Shown here piece by piece: positions 16,970-24,808 of a stretch of 42,923 nucleotides of DNA (within the stretch, counting starts at the first letter, position 1; every line of letters begins with the position of its first letter). The notes under the pieces are model-generated. The model had not been told where the DNA came from, did not search any database, and worked only from the letters and a program-made list of their open reading frames with translations. Origin of the DNA: an uncultured Spirochaetales bacterium (GTDB lineage: Bacteria; Spirochaetota; Spirochaetia; Treponematales; Treponemataceae); NCBI GenBank assembly GCA_946406925.1, contig CAMJMF010000003.1, positions 1 through 42,923 on the forward strand. Reading direction: 5' to 3'. The position numbers and the translations under genes were made by a program.

Positions 16970-18481
16970 TTATTCTAACGATGAAAGATAAGCCGAAACA
17001 ACATCGTTCTTAACATAATCAGCACTTGTAAAGAAGTTAGTGATTGAAATTGTGTCAAAACGCTGTGCATTAATCGGATAGAAGAATGCCATAGAAGTAA
17101 GCAGCTCATCTTCAAGGCTGCTTTCCCCAATAAGCTTAAGAACAAGAACATTATTCTTCAACATTACAGGAGCTGAAATCTCATTAAGCTTAAGCGAGAA
17201 TGCTGTTTTCAAGAAATTCTCATTTGTAGATGCACCTGCAAGAACAGCAGTATCAGAATCAACAGGGTTAAGCAAATTATTTGAACCGTAGTTCAAAGGA
17301 AATGCAGCCGGAGTCTGTTTTACTACACCGTATTTTGCACAGGCAGCATCAAAGCTTGTAACTGCAGCATCAGCAGCAAAATTGCGGGCTTTTGCTGTGA
17401 AATAATCTTCAATAACTTTTGGTTCTTCAGAAGTTATATATGAATAAACTGCATCCAAAGTTTCGATATTGTCAAAATCAGCATTTTTAGCTGTATCACT
17501 GCACTTAAGAATTGAATAGAAAGCACCAGTTGCAACAACATTACTTACGCTGTCAACGCCAAGTTTAAGAACGTTATCAAAATCTTCTTCAGAGAGCAGG
17601 CTCTTTAACTTATAAACTTTGTTATTTGCAAGAACACCGTTTGAATCGCTGAAGTTTTTATTTGAATATTCAGCAACAGCATCTTCAAAAGTAATCTCAT
17701 TATTCGAGATTCTCTTTGCGATTTTTTCTGCTTCTGATTTTGATTCAACTGTGATAATTTCAAAATTCAATGTTGTGAAAAGCGATGCATGTTCATTAGC
17801 GAATTTAACAATTTCTTCTTTTGGATATTCGCTCATAGAAAAAGCTGCAATTTCAAAAGATTTTTCAGGATTGTTCATATTGAATATGAACGGCATTTCA
17901 GCAGATGAACTTTTAAGACCAAACAAGCTGTGTTCTGTCGGGTAGCCGTAAGGATGTGCACCCAAAAAGTCATTTGAATACTGGCTGTAAGTCAAAGCTC
18001 TCAAAGCTGATTTTCTCAGTTCCAATTTGTCAGAATTGCTCAACTGATTATAGTCTTTTGGTGAATAAGAGCCTTTTCTTTCTGTAATGCTGCTTATAAT
18101 AAAGCGGCTGATGGCTGATTCAGGAACTATATAACCAGATTTCTCAACTTCATAAGAGAATGATTTGAACACGATTGTTGAAGAAAAAGCCTGATACAAA
18201 GCAGAAAGATAATTTCCAGGATCATTGTCGTTAATGCCCTGCTGCTTGTCTTGATTAATCTGCTCTTCAAGCAACTGAAGAAAAACTTCATCATTTGCTT
18301 TAATTGGCTCTTTTCTGAAATATCCTAAAGGCTCTGGTTCTTTCTGGCTTTTGCCGAACATACCCGGTAAGAAAACAAAAGCAATTGCAGACAAAATCAA
18401 AATGATTATTGATCCGACTGTGATAAAATTGCTCTTGCGGTGTTTAGGGTTTTCTGTTTTTGGGCTTGTATTTGAGCTCAT
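16970..18481 (-). CDS. membrane-anchored PpiD/SurA-like peptidyl-prolyl isomerase
   Basis: A 503-residue protein with a short charged cytoplasmic N-terminus, one membrane helix at about residues 21-41 (VGSIIILILSAIAFVFLP) and a large periplasmic part. A SurA-N/PpiD-like helical chaperone region (about 60-190) is followed by a parvulin-like segment (about 215-330) and a C-terminal helical part, the PpiD layout. It should assist folding of exported and outer-membrane proteins. The parvulin signature is weak, so isomerase activity is uncertain. AAGGA precedes the ATG and a strong consensus promoter lies about 90 bp upstream. It is first in a tight unit with the Maf-like gene (5 bp gap). Confidence 0.8.
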   Translation of the reverse strand: MSSNTSPKTENPKHRKSNFITVGSIIILILSAIAFVFLPGMFGKSQKEPEPLGYFRKEPIKANDEVFLQLLEEQINQDKQQGINDNDPGNYLSALYQAFSSTIVFKSFSYEVEKSGYIVPESAISRFIISSITERKGSYSPKDYNQLSNSDKLELRKSALRALTYSQYSNDFLGAHPYGYPTEHSLFGLKSSSAEMPFIFNMNNPEKSFEIAAFSMSEYPKEEIVKFANEHASLFTTLNFEIITVESKSEAEKIAKRISNNEITFEDAVAEYSNKNFSDSNGVLANNKVYKLKSLLSEEDFDNVLKLGVDSVSNVVATGAFYSILKCSDTAKNADFDNIETLDAVYSYITSEEPKVIEDYFTAKARNFAADAAVTSFDAACAKYGVVKQTPAAFPLNYGSNNLLNPVDSDTAVLAGASTNENFLKTAFSLKLNEISAPVMLKNNVLVLKLIGESSLEDELLTSMAFFYPINAQRFDTISITNFFTSADYVKNDVVSAYLSSLE

Positions 18482-18567
18482 ACGTCATCTTCCTTAATTT
18501 TTAACAACTTCTATGCAATCATTTGAACATTAATAAAATACGGCTCAAATTTTCTGCATTGAAAGAG

Positions 18568-18596
18568 ATTTTAACATTTTGGGTTTTATATGTCAA
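18568..18596 (-). promoter_or_regulatory. strong consensus promoter of the PPIase-maf unit
   Basis: Minus strand TTGACA, 17-nt spacer, TAAAAT, about 85 bp before the ATG. It is the closest match to the sigma-70 consensus in the window. Confidence 0.75.
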
Positions 18597-18616
18597 TTCC
18601 GAGTATGCAACCGCGC

Positions 18617-18679
18617 TTCGCCAAGGCCTGGCGAAATCTAAGCCCTGCAAATTCTGCTTAGCGATATTTGCAGGGCTTA
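18617..18679. repeat. two tandem hairpins without a T run
   Basis: TTCGCCA-N5-TGGCGAA (18617-18635) is followed by a perfect 14-bp stem TAAGCCCTGCAAAT / ATTTGCAGGGCTTA (18639-18679, 13-nt loop). They lie between the nucleotidyltransferase stop and the PPIase promoter. Lack of a T run argues against a simple terminator; they may protect the mRNA 3' end or block read-through. Confidence 0.7.
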
Positions 18680-18687
18680 TGCGGCAG

Positions 18688-19596
18688 TTATTTTTCCCAG
18701 AGTTTGTCCGGATAATAGTTCTGCTCTATTTTCTTTGCAATTTCCGACTTTACAATAGCGCGGTCTTCTGGGTATGTCATGCCGAACCATTTTTCGGTAG
18801 ATGTAAAAACCTTTATAGAGCCCCAGCCCTTAGTAACAATCAGGCTGGCAGCTTCCGGCAGCAAAGCTTCTGCTTTTTCGCTTGAAACGTTGTTTTTAAC
18901 AAAATCATCCCAATACGCATGGAAACCTTCGAAAGCTTTTGGCGTAAAACCGAATAAATTCATAGAAACAGATTCATTGCCGGTAAGCTCTATCTCACCG
19001 TCTTCAAGCTGGCTAATAACTTTATTGTCTTTAAAGCCAATCTTGGTATGTTCTTTCATTGAAACGAGCTGGCCGTCTTTTATATTGCAGACACCGCGAG
19101 AAACTGTTCCGTTCAGGCTCATCGTGTTTTTCAGAATAAAACTGACCATAGCATGTTTGTCATCAGTGTTGTTAAGACTCTTAAGATAAGCGCCCAAAGT
19201 TGCAAAGCCTTCGCGGCCATAATAGTCATCTGCATTTATAACAGCAAAAGGTGTCTTAATTTTTTCTTCAGCACAGAGAACAGCATGAATTGTTCCCCAA
19301 GGCTTTTTCCGCTCAACCTGTTTCTTTATCTGCTCTTCAGTAAAACACTTTGTCGGTTCCTGAAAAACATATTCTGCATCGAAATTTCTAGCAACACGGT
19401 CGAACAGTCTTTCTCTAAAGTCTTTTTCGATATCCCGCCGTATAATGTATACAACTTTTCCAAAATCACTGCGCATTGCATCATATGTTGCAAAATCGAG
19501 AAGTGTCTCGCCATGCAAGCCGACAGCATCTATCTGTTTTACGCCACCATAACGGCTTCCCATTCCGGCAGCCAATACTAAAAGTGTAGGTTTCAT
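18688..19596 (-). CDS. sugar-phosphate nucleotidyltransferase
   Basis: A 302-residue NTP-transferase fold protein. The N-terminus LVLAAGMGSRYGGVKQID is the nucleotide-binding signature (LAAGxGxRxxxxxxK), and FAVINADDYYGREGF supplies the metal-binding aspartates. WGTIHAVLCAEE is also typical. The enzyme should join a nucleotide to a sugar phosphate or a choline-like phosphate to make an activated precursor for surface polysaccharide or lipid; the closest named enzymes differ in substrate, so I give no symbol. AAGGGG lies 6-7 nt before the ATG. The gene has a 200-nt upstream region with a foldable RNA segment, and ends at two hairpins without a T run. Confidence 0.85.
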   Translation of the reverse strand: MKPTLLVLAAGMGSRYGGVKQIDAVGLHGETLLDFATYDAMRSDFGKVVYIIRRDIEKDFRERLFDRVARNFDAEYVFQEPTKCFTEEQIKKQVERKKPWGTIHAVLCAEEKIKTPFAVINADDYYGREGFATLGAYLKSLNNTDDKHAMVSFILKNTMSLNGTVSRGVCNIKDGQLVSMKEHTKIGFKDNKVISQLEDGEIELTGNESVSMNLFGFTPKAFEGFHAYWDDFVKNNVSSEKAEALLPEAASLIVTKGWGSIKVFTSTEKWFGMTYPEDRAIVKSEIAKKIEQNYYPDKLWEK

Positions 19597-19729
19597 ATTT
19601 ACCCCTTTTTTGAATCATTCAATATAAATAAAAAAAATTGCCTTAAAAGCATCTACCTGATAGAAGTGATAGATAATAAAAGAAATTGTAATTCTGCTTA
19701 AGAAGATTTGTCAAGATTGGTAAAAGTTC

Positions 19730-19796
19730 TGATAGGACAACAATCAACATGGGGCACAGGCCGGAGAGAGATAGCCTATCACCCCAGCTGATTGTT
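19730..19796 (-). ncRNA. candidate structured leader or small RNA
   Basis: On the minus-strand RNA, AACAATCAGCTGGGG pairs with CCCCATGTTGATTGTT as an almost continuous 15-bp helix (one bulged U, one G-U). The loop begins with TGATAGG, which is fully complementary to CCTATCA 2 nt after the helix, allowing a pseudoknot or a competing pairing. A possible promoter (TTGATT, 19 nt, TATTAT, 19831-19801) would start transcription at about the first base of the helix. I cannot match it to a known riboswitch. It lies 134 nt before the nucleotidyltransferase ATG; a weak hairpin plus eight T (about 19630-19650) could end a separate small RNA. Confidence 0.45.
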
Positions 19797-19895
19797 AAAT
19801 ATAATATTGCACATATGAAAAAAAAAATCAATAGTTTTTTTCAAAATATCTGCAATTTCTCTATTTTTTCTACAATGTAAAATCGGGAAAAGTTC

Positions 19896-20600
19896 CTATG
19901 CAATTGCTGTTTCCAATGCAATTTCCATCATTGTGTTAAACGAAGTCTGGCGCTCTTCGGCATTTGTCTCCTCGCCTGTTGCTATATTGTCAGACACTGT
20001 TAAAACTGCCAAAGCTTTTCTGCCGTATTTTGCTGCCAGCGTATAAAGCTCTGCTGCTTCCATCTCAATGCCTAAGACGCCATATTCAGCCCACAGCTTC
20101 CATGTCTGCGCATCATCATAAAAAATATCAGATGAAACAACAGTTCCAACTTTGCAAATCACATCTTTTGTTTTTGCTACATCATAAGCATTCTTAAGAA
20201 GTTCAAAATCAGCAGCAGGCGCAAAATGCATGCCGTTAAAGCGGCGTGTATTAATGGCAGAATCAGTTGATGCAGCTGTTGCAAGAATAACGCTTCTGAC
20301 AGGAGTGTCTTTGTTGACAGAACCGCATGTACCTACACGTATAGCTTTCTTAACATCATAAAACCTGAAAAGCTCTGTCACATAAATAGAGAGCGACGGC
20401 TGGCCCATTCCAGTGCCTTGAACAGAAACTCTCTTGCCTTTATATGTTCCTGTAAAGCCAAGCATTCCTCTGACCTGGTTATAACAAACAGGATTTTCAA
20501 GATAAGTTTTGGCTATGTATTCTGCTCTTTTTGGATCGCCAGGCAGCAAAACAGCCTCAGCAATATCACCAGGTTTTGCATTGTTATGCGGTGTACTCAT
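19896..20600 (-). CDS. deoD: purine nucleoside phosphorylase, DeoD type
   Basis: A 234-residue enzyme matching the hexameric DeoD class in length. Landmarks are [23 protein letters not shown] at the start, [15 protein letters not shown] (phosphate site), [17 protein letters not shown] (ribose and base site) and [12 protein letters not shown] with the catalytic Asp. It cleaves purine (deoxy)nucleosides with phosphate to free base and (deoxy)ribose-1-phosphate in purine salvage. AGGAG precedes the ATG by 8 nt. It is separated from the upstream LysM lipoprotein gene by that gene's terminator, so it must have its own promoter, which I could not place with confidence. No terminator is obvious after its stop. 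Confidence 0.95.
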   Translation of the reverse strand: MSTPHNNAKPGDIAEAVLLPGDPKRAEYIAKTYLENPVCYNQVRGMLGFTGTYKGKRVSVQGTGMGQPSLSIYVTELFRFYDVKKAIRVGTCGSVNKDTPVRSVILATAASTDSAINTRRFNGMHFAPAADFELLKNAYDVAKTKDVICKVGTVVSSDIFYDDAQTWKLWAEYGVLGIEMEAAELYTLAAKYGRKALAVLTVSDNIATGEETNAEERQTSFNTMMEIALETAIA

Positions 20601-20635
20601 AATCGACTCCTATCCTTATAAGATTTGTGGATTTT

Positions 20636-20670
20636 AAAAAAAGGGATGCCCTTTTGAGGAACATCCCTTT
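20636..20670 (-). terminator. rho-independent terminator of the LysM lipoprotein gene
   Basis: AAAGGGATG / CATCCCTTT stem of 9 bp with a 13-nt loop that itself contains AAAAGGG, followed on the minus strand by a run of T. It lies about 50 bp after the stop. Confidence 0.88.
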
Positions 20671-20719
20671 TAGATTCAGTTAAAACAATCTGTTACTGAA
20701 AATAATGTCAAATTAACAA

Positions 20720-22216
20720 TTAAAGTCCAGCAGCAATTGCTCTAAGCTGAGCAGCCATACCAGGTTTACCCTTGGCTTCATATTTATCAGCTACATCATA
20801 GAAAGTCTGTTTAACATAGTTCTTAGACTCTTCTGTTGAAACAGCAGCTTTCAAATCAGGAATTGTCAACTTCTGGCCAACTTCAATTTCATCTGGATCT
20901 TCAATCTTTTCTTCAGTTCCAGCAATGATGAATGGGAAGTAGTTACCCTTTTCTGAGCCGTAGAAACGCTTTGCAATGAAAATCAGGCAGTCGCCGCGAC
21001 GTACTGTGTAGTACTGTGCATTGTCAAGAACAATGTGGCCACGTGGCTGTGTATTTGTTGCAATCTTTGAAGAATTGCCGTTGTCTGAAACAGAGAGAGT
21101 ATTTCCTGCGTCTTTGGCTTTTGAATCACCAGATTTTGCCTTAGAAAGCTTATTCTGCAAATCTTTGTATTCTTTCTGAAGCTTGTTCTTTGCAGCAGCA
21201 CTCAAACCGTTATAATCGTTGATTGCTTTCTGGATAGCTGACAAATCATCAGCTGTAATAGAGTTAGCATTCTTTGAAAGAATTGCGTTGTGTGTCTGCT
21301 TCCATTTTTCAACTTCAGCATTAACTTTTGCATCTTCATCAGCTTTTGCTTTAGAAAGCTTGTTCTGCAAATCTTTGTATTCTTTCTGAAGCTTGTTCTT
21401 AGCAGCAGAGCTCAAGCTGTTATAATCATTGATTGCCTTCTGAATAGCCGGCAAGTCATTAGCTGTTACAGAGTTAGCGTTCTTTGAAAGAATTGCGTTG
21501 TGTGTCTGCTTCCATTTTGCAACTTCAGCATCAACTTTTGCGTCAGCAGCTTTTTTAGCTTCTGCGTCTGCCTTAGCTTTTGCATCAGCAGCTTTCTTTG
21601 CGTCTGCATCAGCTTTTGCCTTTGCATCAGCAGCGGCTTTTGCTTTAGCATCTGCAGCTTTCTTAGCTTCTTCTTCAGCAAGTGCTTTTGCCTTAGCAAG
21701 CTTGTTCTGCAAATCTTTGTATTCGCTCTGCAATTTTGCTTTTGCACCTGAACTCAGGTTGTTATAATCGCTGATTGCTTTCTGGATTACGCTCAAATCG
21801 TTTGAAGTGATTGAGTTTACATCTTTGTCAAGAATTGCTTTATGAGTTTTGCGCCACTTGTCAACTTCAGCATTAATTTTTGCTTCGTCAGCACCTTCAT
21901 TAGGATCAACTTGATGAAGCTGAACAGGCTTGTCAACATTTGTCAGAGAATCACTCAAGCCGTCTGTTTCGTCAACAACCATCATTCCAGGTTCATTGAT
22001 TTTTTCAACGCCGGAATCGATATAAGTTGGTGAAACATCAACATTTTCTTCCGGTTCAACAACAGGAGCATCTGCATCATGTGCAATAGCTTTCTTATTG
22101 TCTTGAGTTGTAACACTCAATGGTTCTTCTTTAGCAGTTGATTTTTTTCCAGATGCACATGAAACCAGTGCAGCTATCAACAGAACTGCAAGTACCTTGG
22201 GTAATATTTTTTTCAT
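20720..22216 (-). CDS. LysM-domain lipoprotein with three 66-residue repeats
   Basis: A 498-residue lipoprotein. The signal peptide ends in the lipobox LVSC (Cys20 from the chosen start). A Pro/Glu/Asp-rich stretch follows, then one repeat (KINAEVDKWRKTHKAIL...), a TolA-like Ala/Lys/Asp linker of about 48 residues, two more nearly identical repeats and a C-terminal LysM domain (YYTVRRGDCLIFIAKRFYG ... VGQKLTIPDL). LysM binds peptidoglycan, so the protein should tie a membrane to the wall, with helical repeats as spacer. I start at the ATG five codons into the track ORF; GTGGAGA precedes it. The gene has its own promoter and terminator. Repeat copy number may vary between strains. Confidence 0.88.
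   Translation of the reverse strand: MKKILPKVLAVLLIAALVSCASGKKSTAKEEPLSVTTQDNKKAIAHDADAPVVEPEENVDVSPTYIDSGVEKINEPGMMVVDETDGLSDSLTNVDKPVQLHQVDPNEGADEAKINAEVDKWRKTHKAILDKDVNSITSNDLSVIQKAISDYNNLSSGAKAKLQSEYKDLQNKLAKAKALAEEEAKKAADAKAKAAADAKAKADADAKKAADAKAKADAEAKKAADAKVDAEVAKWKQTHNAILSKNANSVTANDLPAIQKAINDYNSLSSAAKNKLQKEYKDLQNKLSKAKADEDAKVNAEVEKWKQTHNAILSKNANSITADDLSAIQKAINDYNGLSAAAKNKLQKEYKDLQNKLSKAKSGDSKAKDAGNTLSVSDNGNSSKIATNTQPRGHIVLDNAQYYTVRRGDCLIFIAKRFYGSEKGNYFPFIIAGTEEKIEDPDEIEVGQKLTIPDLKAAVSTEESKNYVKQTFYDVADKYEAKGKPGMAAQLRAIAAGL
21131..21880 (-). repeat. tandem coding repeats in the LysM lipoprotein gene
   Basis: Three units at about 21689-21880, 21341-21538 and 21131-21328. Units two and three are spaced exactly 210 bp and differ at few residues; unit one is more divergent and set apart by the Ala/Lys/Asp-rich linker (about 21539-21688), which itself consists of short repeats of AKADA/KKAADAK type. 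Confidence 0.88.
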
Positions 22217-22257
22217 TTCAGTCTCCACAAGATTCCGGCATTATTGCCGTTGTATTT

Positions 22258-22292
22258 GTCCTATAGTATATCACAGGACAGTAAATTTTCAA
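22258..22292 (-). promoter_or_regulatory. promoter of the LysM lipoprotein gene with overlapping dyad
   Basis: Minus strand TTGAAA (22292-22287), 16-nt spacer, TATACT (22270-22265). An imperfect dyad with GTCCT/AGGAC ends (22258-22279) covers the -10. The rest of the 225-bp gap to the EF-G-like gene holds only that gene's terminator. Confidence 0.5.
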
Positions 22293-22383
22293 CCCTACAC
22301 ACAGAAAAAACAGCAAAATGTTTACCCCATGTAAAAAGATTCATTCAATTATCGGTAAAAAATTCAATAAAATGAAGAAAGAT

Positions 22384-22425
22384 AAAAAAAACACTGAATA
22401 ACCCGCAGACGAATTATTCAGTGTT
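22384..22425 (-). terminator. rho-independent terminator of the EF-G-like gene
   Basis: AACACTGAATAA / TTATTCAGTGTT stem of 12 bp with a 12-nt loop, followed on the minus strand by eight T. Confidence 0.93.
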
Positions 22426-22452
22426 AATCATGAAATCTAATAGCCGAAAAAC

Positions 22453-24543
22453 TTAATCTTCAGACTGATTCATATTGATAAATTCTTTAGAAGCCTTGAT
22501 GACTTCGTCAGCAATCTTACCAGATATAGGATCATAATGGTCGAATGAAGTTTCAAAGCTTCCTGTACCGCTTGTCAGTGAACGCAGGTCAATTGCATAA
22601 CGCAAAAGTTCAGCCTGCGGTGCCTGTGCACGGATTTCTTCGATGCCGCCGCCAATCGGCGTCTGACCCAAGATTCTGCCGCGTTTACCAGACATATCAG
22701 ACATAATGTCGCCCAAGTATTTTGACTCAACCAAAACAGTAATATTCATTATAGGTTCAAGCAGAATCGGGCCGGCATTGCGCATTGCGTCTTTGAAAGC
22801 GTTGCGCGAAGCAATCTTGAATGCCATTTCAGAAGAATCTACAGGGTGTTCCTTTCCGTCAAGAACAGTTACAGCAACATCTACAACAGGATAACCGGCA
22901 AGAACACCGTTTTCCATGGCTTCGTGTACACCTTTCTCAACTCCAGGAATATAGCCTTTTGAAATAGCACCGCCGAAAACAGCATTTGTGAACTTGAAAT
23001 TTTCTCCGCGCGGCAGGCTTTCAATAGAAAGAACAACACGCGCATACTGACCGTGACCGCCAGACTGCTTTTTGTGCGTATATTCAGCCTGTGCTTTTCG
23101 CTGAATAGTTTCGCGGTAAGCAATTCTCGGAACAGCAGTCTGAATATTAATCTTAGTCTGGGTCTGAACTTTCTTGAGCAATATCGAAATATGAAGCTCA
23201 CCCATTCCAGAAAGAACATTCTGCTTTGTTTCAGCGTTATATTTATAAGACAAGGTTCTGTCTTCCTCTGCATAGCGTGCAAGGAATTCGCTCATCTTGT
23301 CTTCTTCTTTTTTGTCGTTAGCAGAAACAGCCATTGAGTATACAGGCTCAGGATGTCTCAAGCGGTTAAACTTCAAGGCATCAGCCGAAGCGGCAAGAGT
23401 GTCACTTGTTTTTGTAATGCTCAGTTTTGTGGCAATACCAATGTCACCGGCATTCAAAGTCTTTACTTCTTCAAGTTTCTTTCCTATACAACGGAAAATC
23501 TTACCAATTTTTTCTTTTCTGCCTTCATTAACATTGAAGACTTCAGTATCAGAAGCCAAAGAACCGGTAACAATCTTGATATAAGAAAGACGTCCAGAAA
23601 ACTGGTCGCTTGAAGTTTTTACAACAAGAGCTGAAAGCGGAAGGTCTCCGCCAATTTTTACAGTTGCATCTGAACCGTCAGCATTTTTTGCTGTTTCAAG
23701 TCTTCCAGCAGGAGACGGAGCAATTTCAGCGATAAAATCGAAAACAGCGGTTAAGCCTGAGTTTTTCAAGCTGTCACCGCAGAAAATCGGAACAATGCGG
23801 TTGTTCTCAAAGGCAATCTTTAAGCCTTTTACAATTTCTTCGTCTGTCAGTTCACCGTCATCAATAAATTTGATAAGCAGGTCATCGTCACCTTCAGCAG
23901 CAGCACCGGCAAGAATACCGCGGGCAGATTCATATGCGTCTTTATATTCAGCTGGAATATCAACAGCTTTTTCGATTGTTCCGTCTGCAGCAAGAGGATA
24001 AGCCTTGCCTTTCAGAACATCGATGACACCGGCAAAGCCTGCGCCGCCGTTCATTGGAATTGTAAGCGGACAAGTCTGTACATTGAATTTGTCGTGTATG
24101 TCTTTGGTAACAGCGGCTACATCAGTGCGCTCGTCATCACAGCGGTTTATAAAAACCATACGCGGCTTAGATCTTCTGTCAAGGTCACGCCACAACTTGA
24201 TTGTCTCAATCTGAGCGCTGGAACGACCGTCAACCAGAACAAGAGCCATCTCGCTTGATCTAAAAGCCGAAATAACTTCACCCACAAAATCAGAAGAACC
24301 CGGTGTGTCCCAAAAATTTATGTTTATATTTTTCCATGAAACATGAGCAAGAGACGAATATATAGAAATTTTATGCTCAATTTCTTCCGGGGTATAATCA
24401 CTTACAGTTTTGCCCGAAACAACTGTTTCCGGCTTTGCGATTACACCACCAACAAAGAGCAGCTGTTCAAACAAAGTTGTTTTTCCTGTCTGACCATGAC
24501 CAGCGATAGCAACATTTCGTACCATTTCCGTAGTAAAATCCAT
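22453..24543 (-). CDS. EF-G-like translational GTPase
   Basis: A 696-residue protein with the full five-domain EF-G layout. G1 is GHGQTGKTT (15-23), G3 is DTPGSSDF (79-86) and G4 is NRCD (133-136); domain IV is present (GGHGQYARVVLSIE, KGYIPGVEKGV) and domain V ends the protein (MSDMSGKRGRILGQ). True EF-G has DTPGHVDF and NKxD; here the catalytic histidine is Ser83 and Lys of G4 is Arg. This is the pattern of the EF-G-II/FusA2-like subfamily, which coexists with a canonical EF-G and whose role (translocation, recycling or stress) is not settled. I therefore do not call it fusA. AGAGGGG lies before the ATG; own promoter and strong terminator. Confidence 0.88.
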   Translation of the reverse strand: MDFTTEMVRNVAIAGHGQTGKTTLFEQLLFVGGVIAKPETVVSGKTVSDYTPEEIEHKISIYSSLAHVSWKNININFWDTPGSSDFVGEVISAFRSSEMALVLVDGRSSAQIETIKLWRDLDRRSKPRMVFINRCDDERTDVAAVTKDIHDKFNVQTCPLTIPMNGGAGFAGVIDVLKGKAYPLAADGTIEKAVDIPAEYKDAYESARGILAGAAAEGDDDLLIKFIDDGELTDEEIVKGLKIAFENNRIVPIFCGDSLKNSGLTAVFDFIAEIAPSPAGRLETAKNADGSDATVKIGGDLPLSALVVKTSSDQFSGRLSYIKIVTGSLASDTEVFNVNEGRKEKIGKIFRCIGKKLEEVKTLNAGDIGIATKLSITKTSDTLAASADALKFNRLRHPEPVYSMAVSANDKKEEDKMSEFLARYAEEDRTLSYKYNAETKQNVLSGMGELHISILLKKVQTQTKINIQTAVPRIAYRETIQRKAQAEYTHKKQSGGHGQYARVVLSIESLPRGENFKFTNAVFGGAISKGYIPGVEKGVHEAMENGVLAGYPVVDVAVTVLDGKEHPVDSSEMAFKIASRNAFKDAMRNAGPILLEPIMNITVLVESKYLGDIMSDMSGKRGRILGQTPIGGGIEEIRAQAPQAELLRYAIDLRSLTSGTGSFETSFDHYDPISGKIADEVIKASKEFINMNQSED

Positions 24544-24561
24544 GAAAACCCCTCTCTTGGC

Positions 24562-24590
24562 AATTTATGATTTTTATTTTTGAGACTCAA
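24562..24590 (-). promoter_or_regulatory. promoter of the EF-G-like gene
   Basis: Minus strand TTGAGT, 17-nt spacer, TAAATT, 19 bp before the ATG. The 220 bp between here and hisS contain a loose GCCGGAT/ATCCGGC inverted repeat and no clear terminator or gene. Confidence 0.5.
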
Positions 24591-24808
24591 AGCGCAGGCT
24601 TTTTTACATAATCCCAATACTGAAATGATAAGTTTGAATTCTTTGAGTTGTCAAGAAACTTTTGATTTTCAACGCGGAAATGTTTTTAAGGCAGTTTGAC
24701 AGAGTCCGTTTGTCTTTCTCTTTTTTAATTCGCAAAGCAGGTTTGCCGGATAAGCTCAAGATGAAGTGAACCAATCCGGCATGTATCAAGCAGTTATATT
24801 GAATATTT

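Noticed and set aside
19731-19790. Resemblance to the SRP (4.5S) RNA apex in CAGGCCGGAG...AGCC
   Set aside because: The closing pairs around the GGAA-type tetraloop and the conserved AGCAG side of the symmetric loop do not match; the fold I see is different.
24604-24789. 61-aa minus ORF between hisS and the EF-G-like gene
   Set aside because: No ribosome-binding site, no domain, low-complexity lysine-rich translation; looks like chance.
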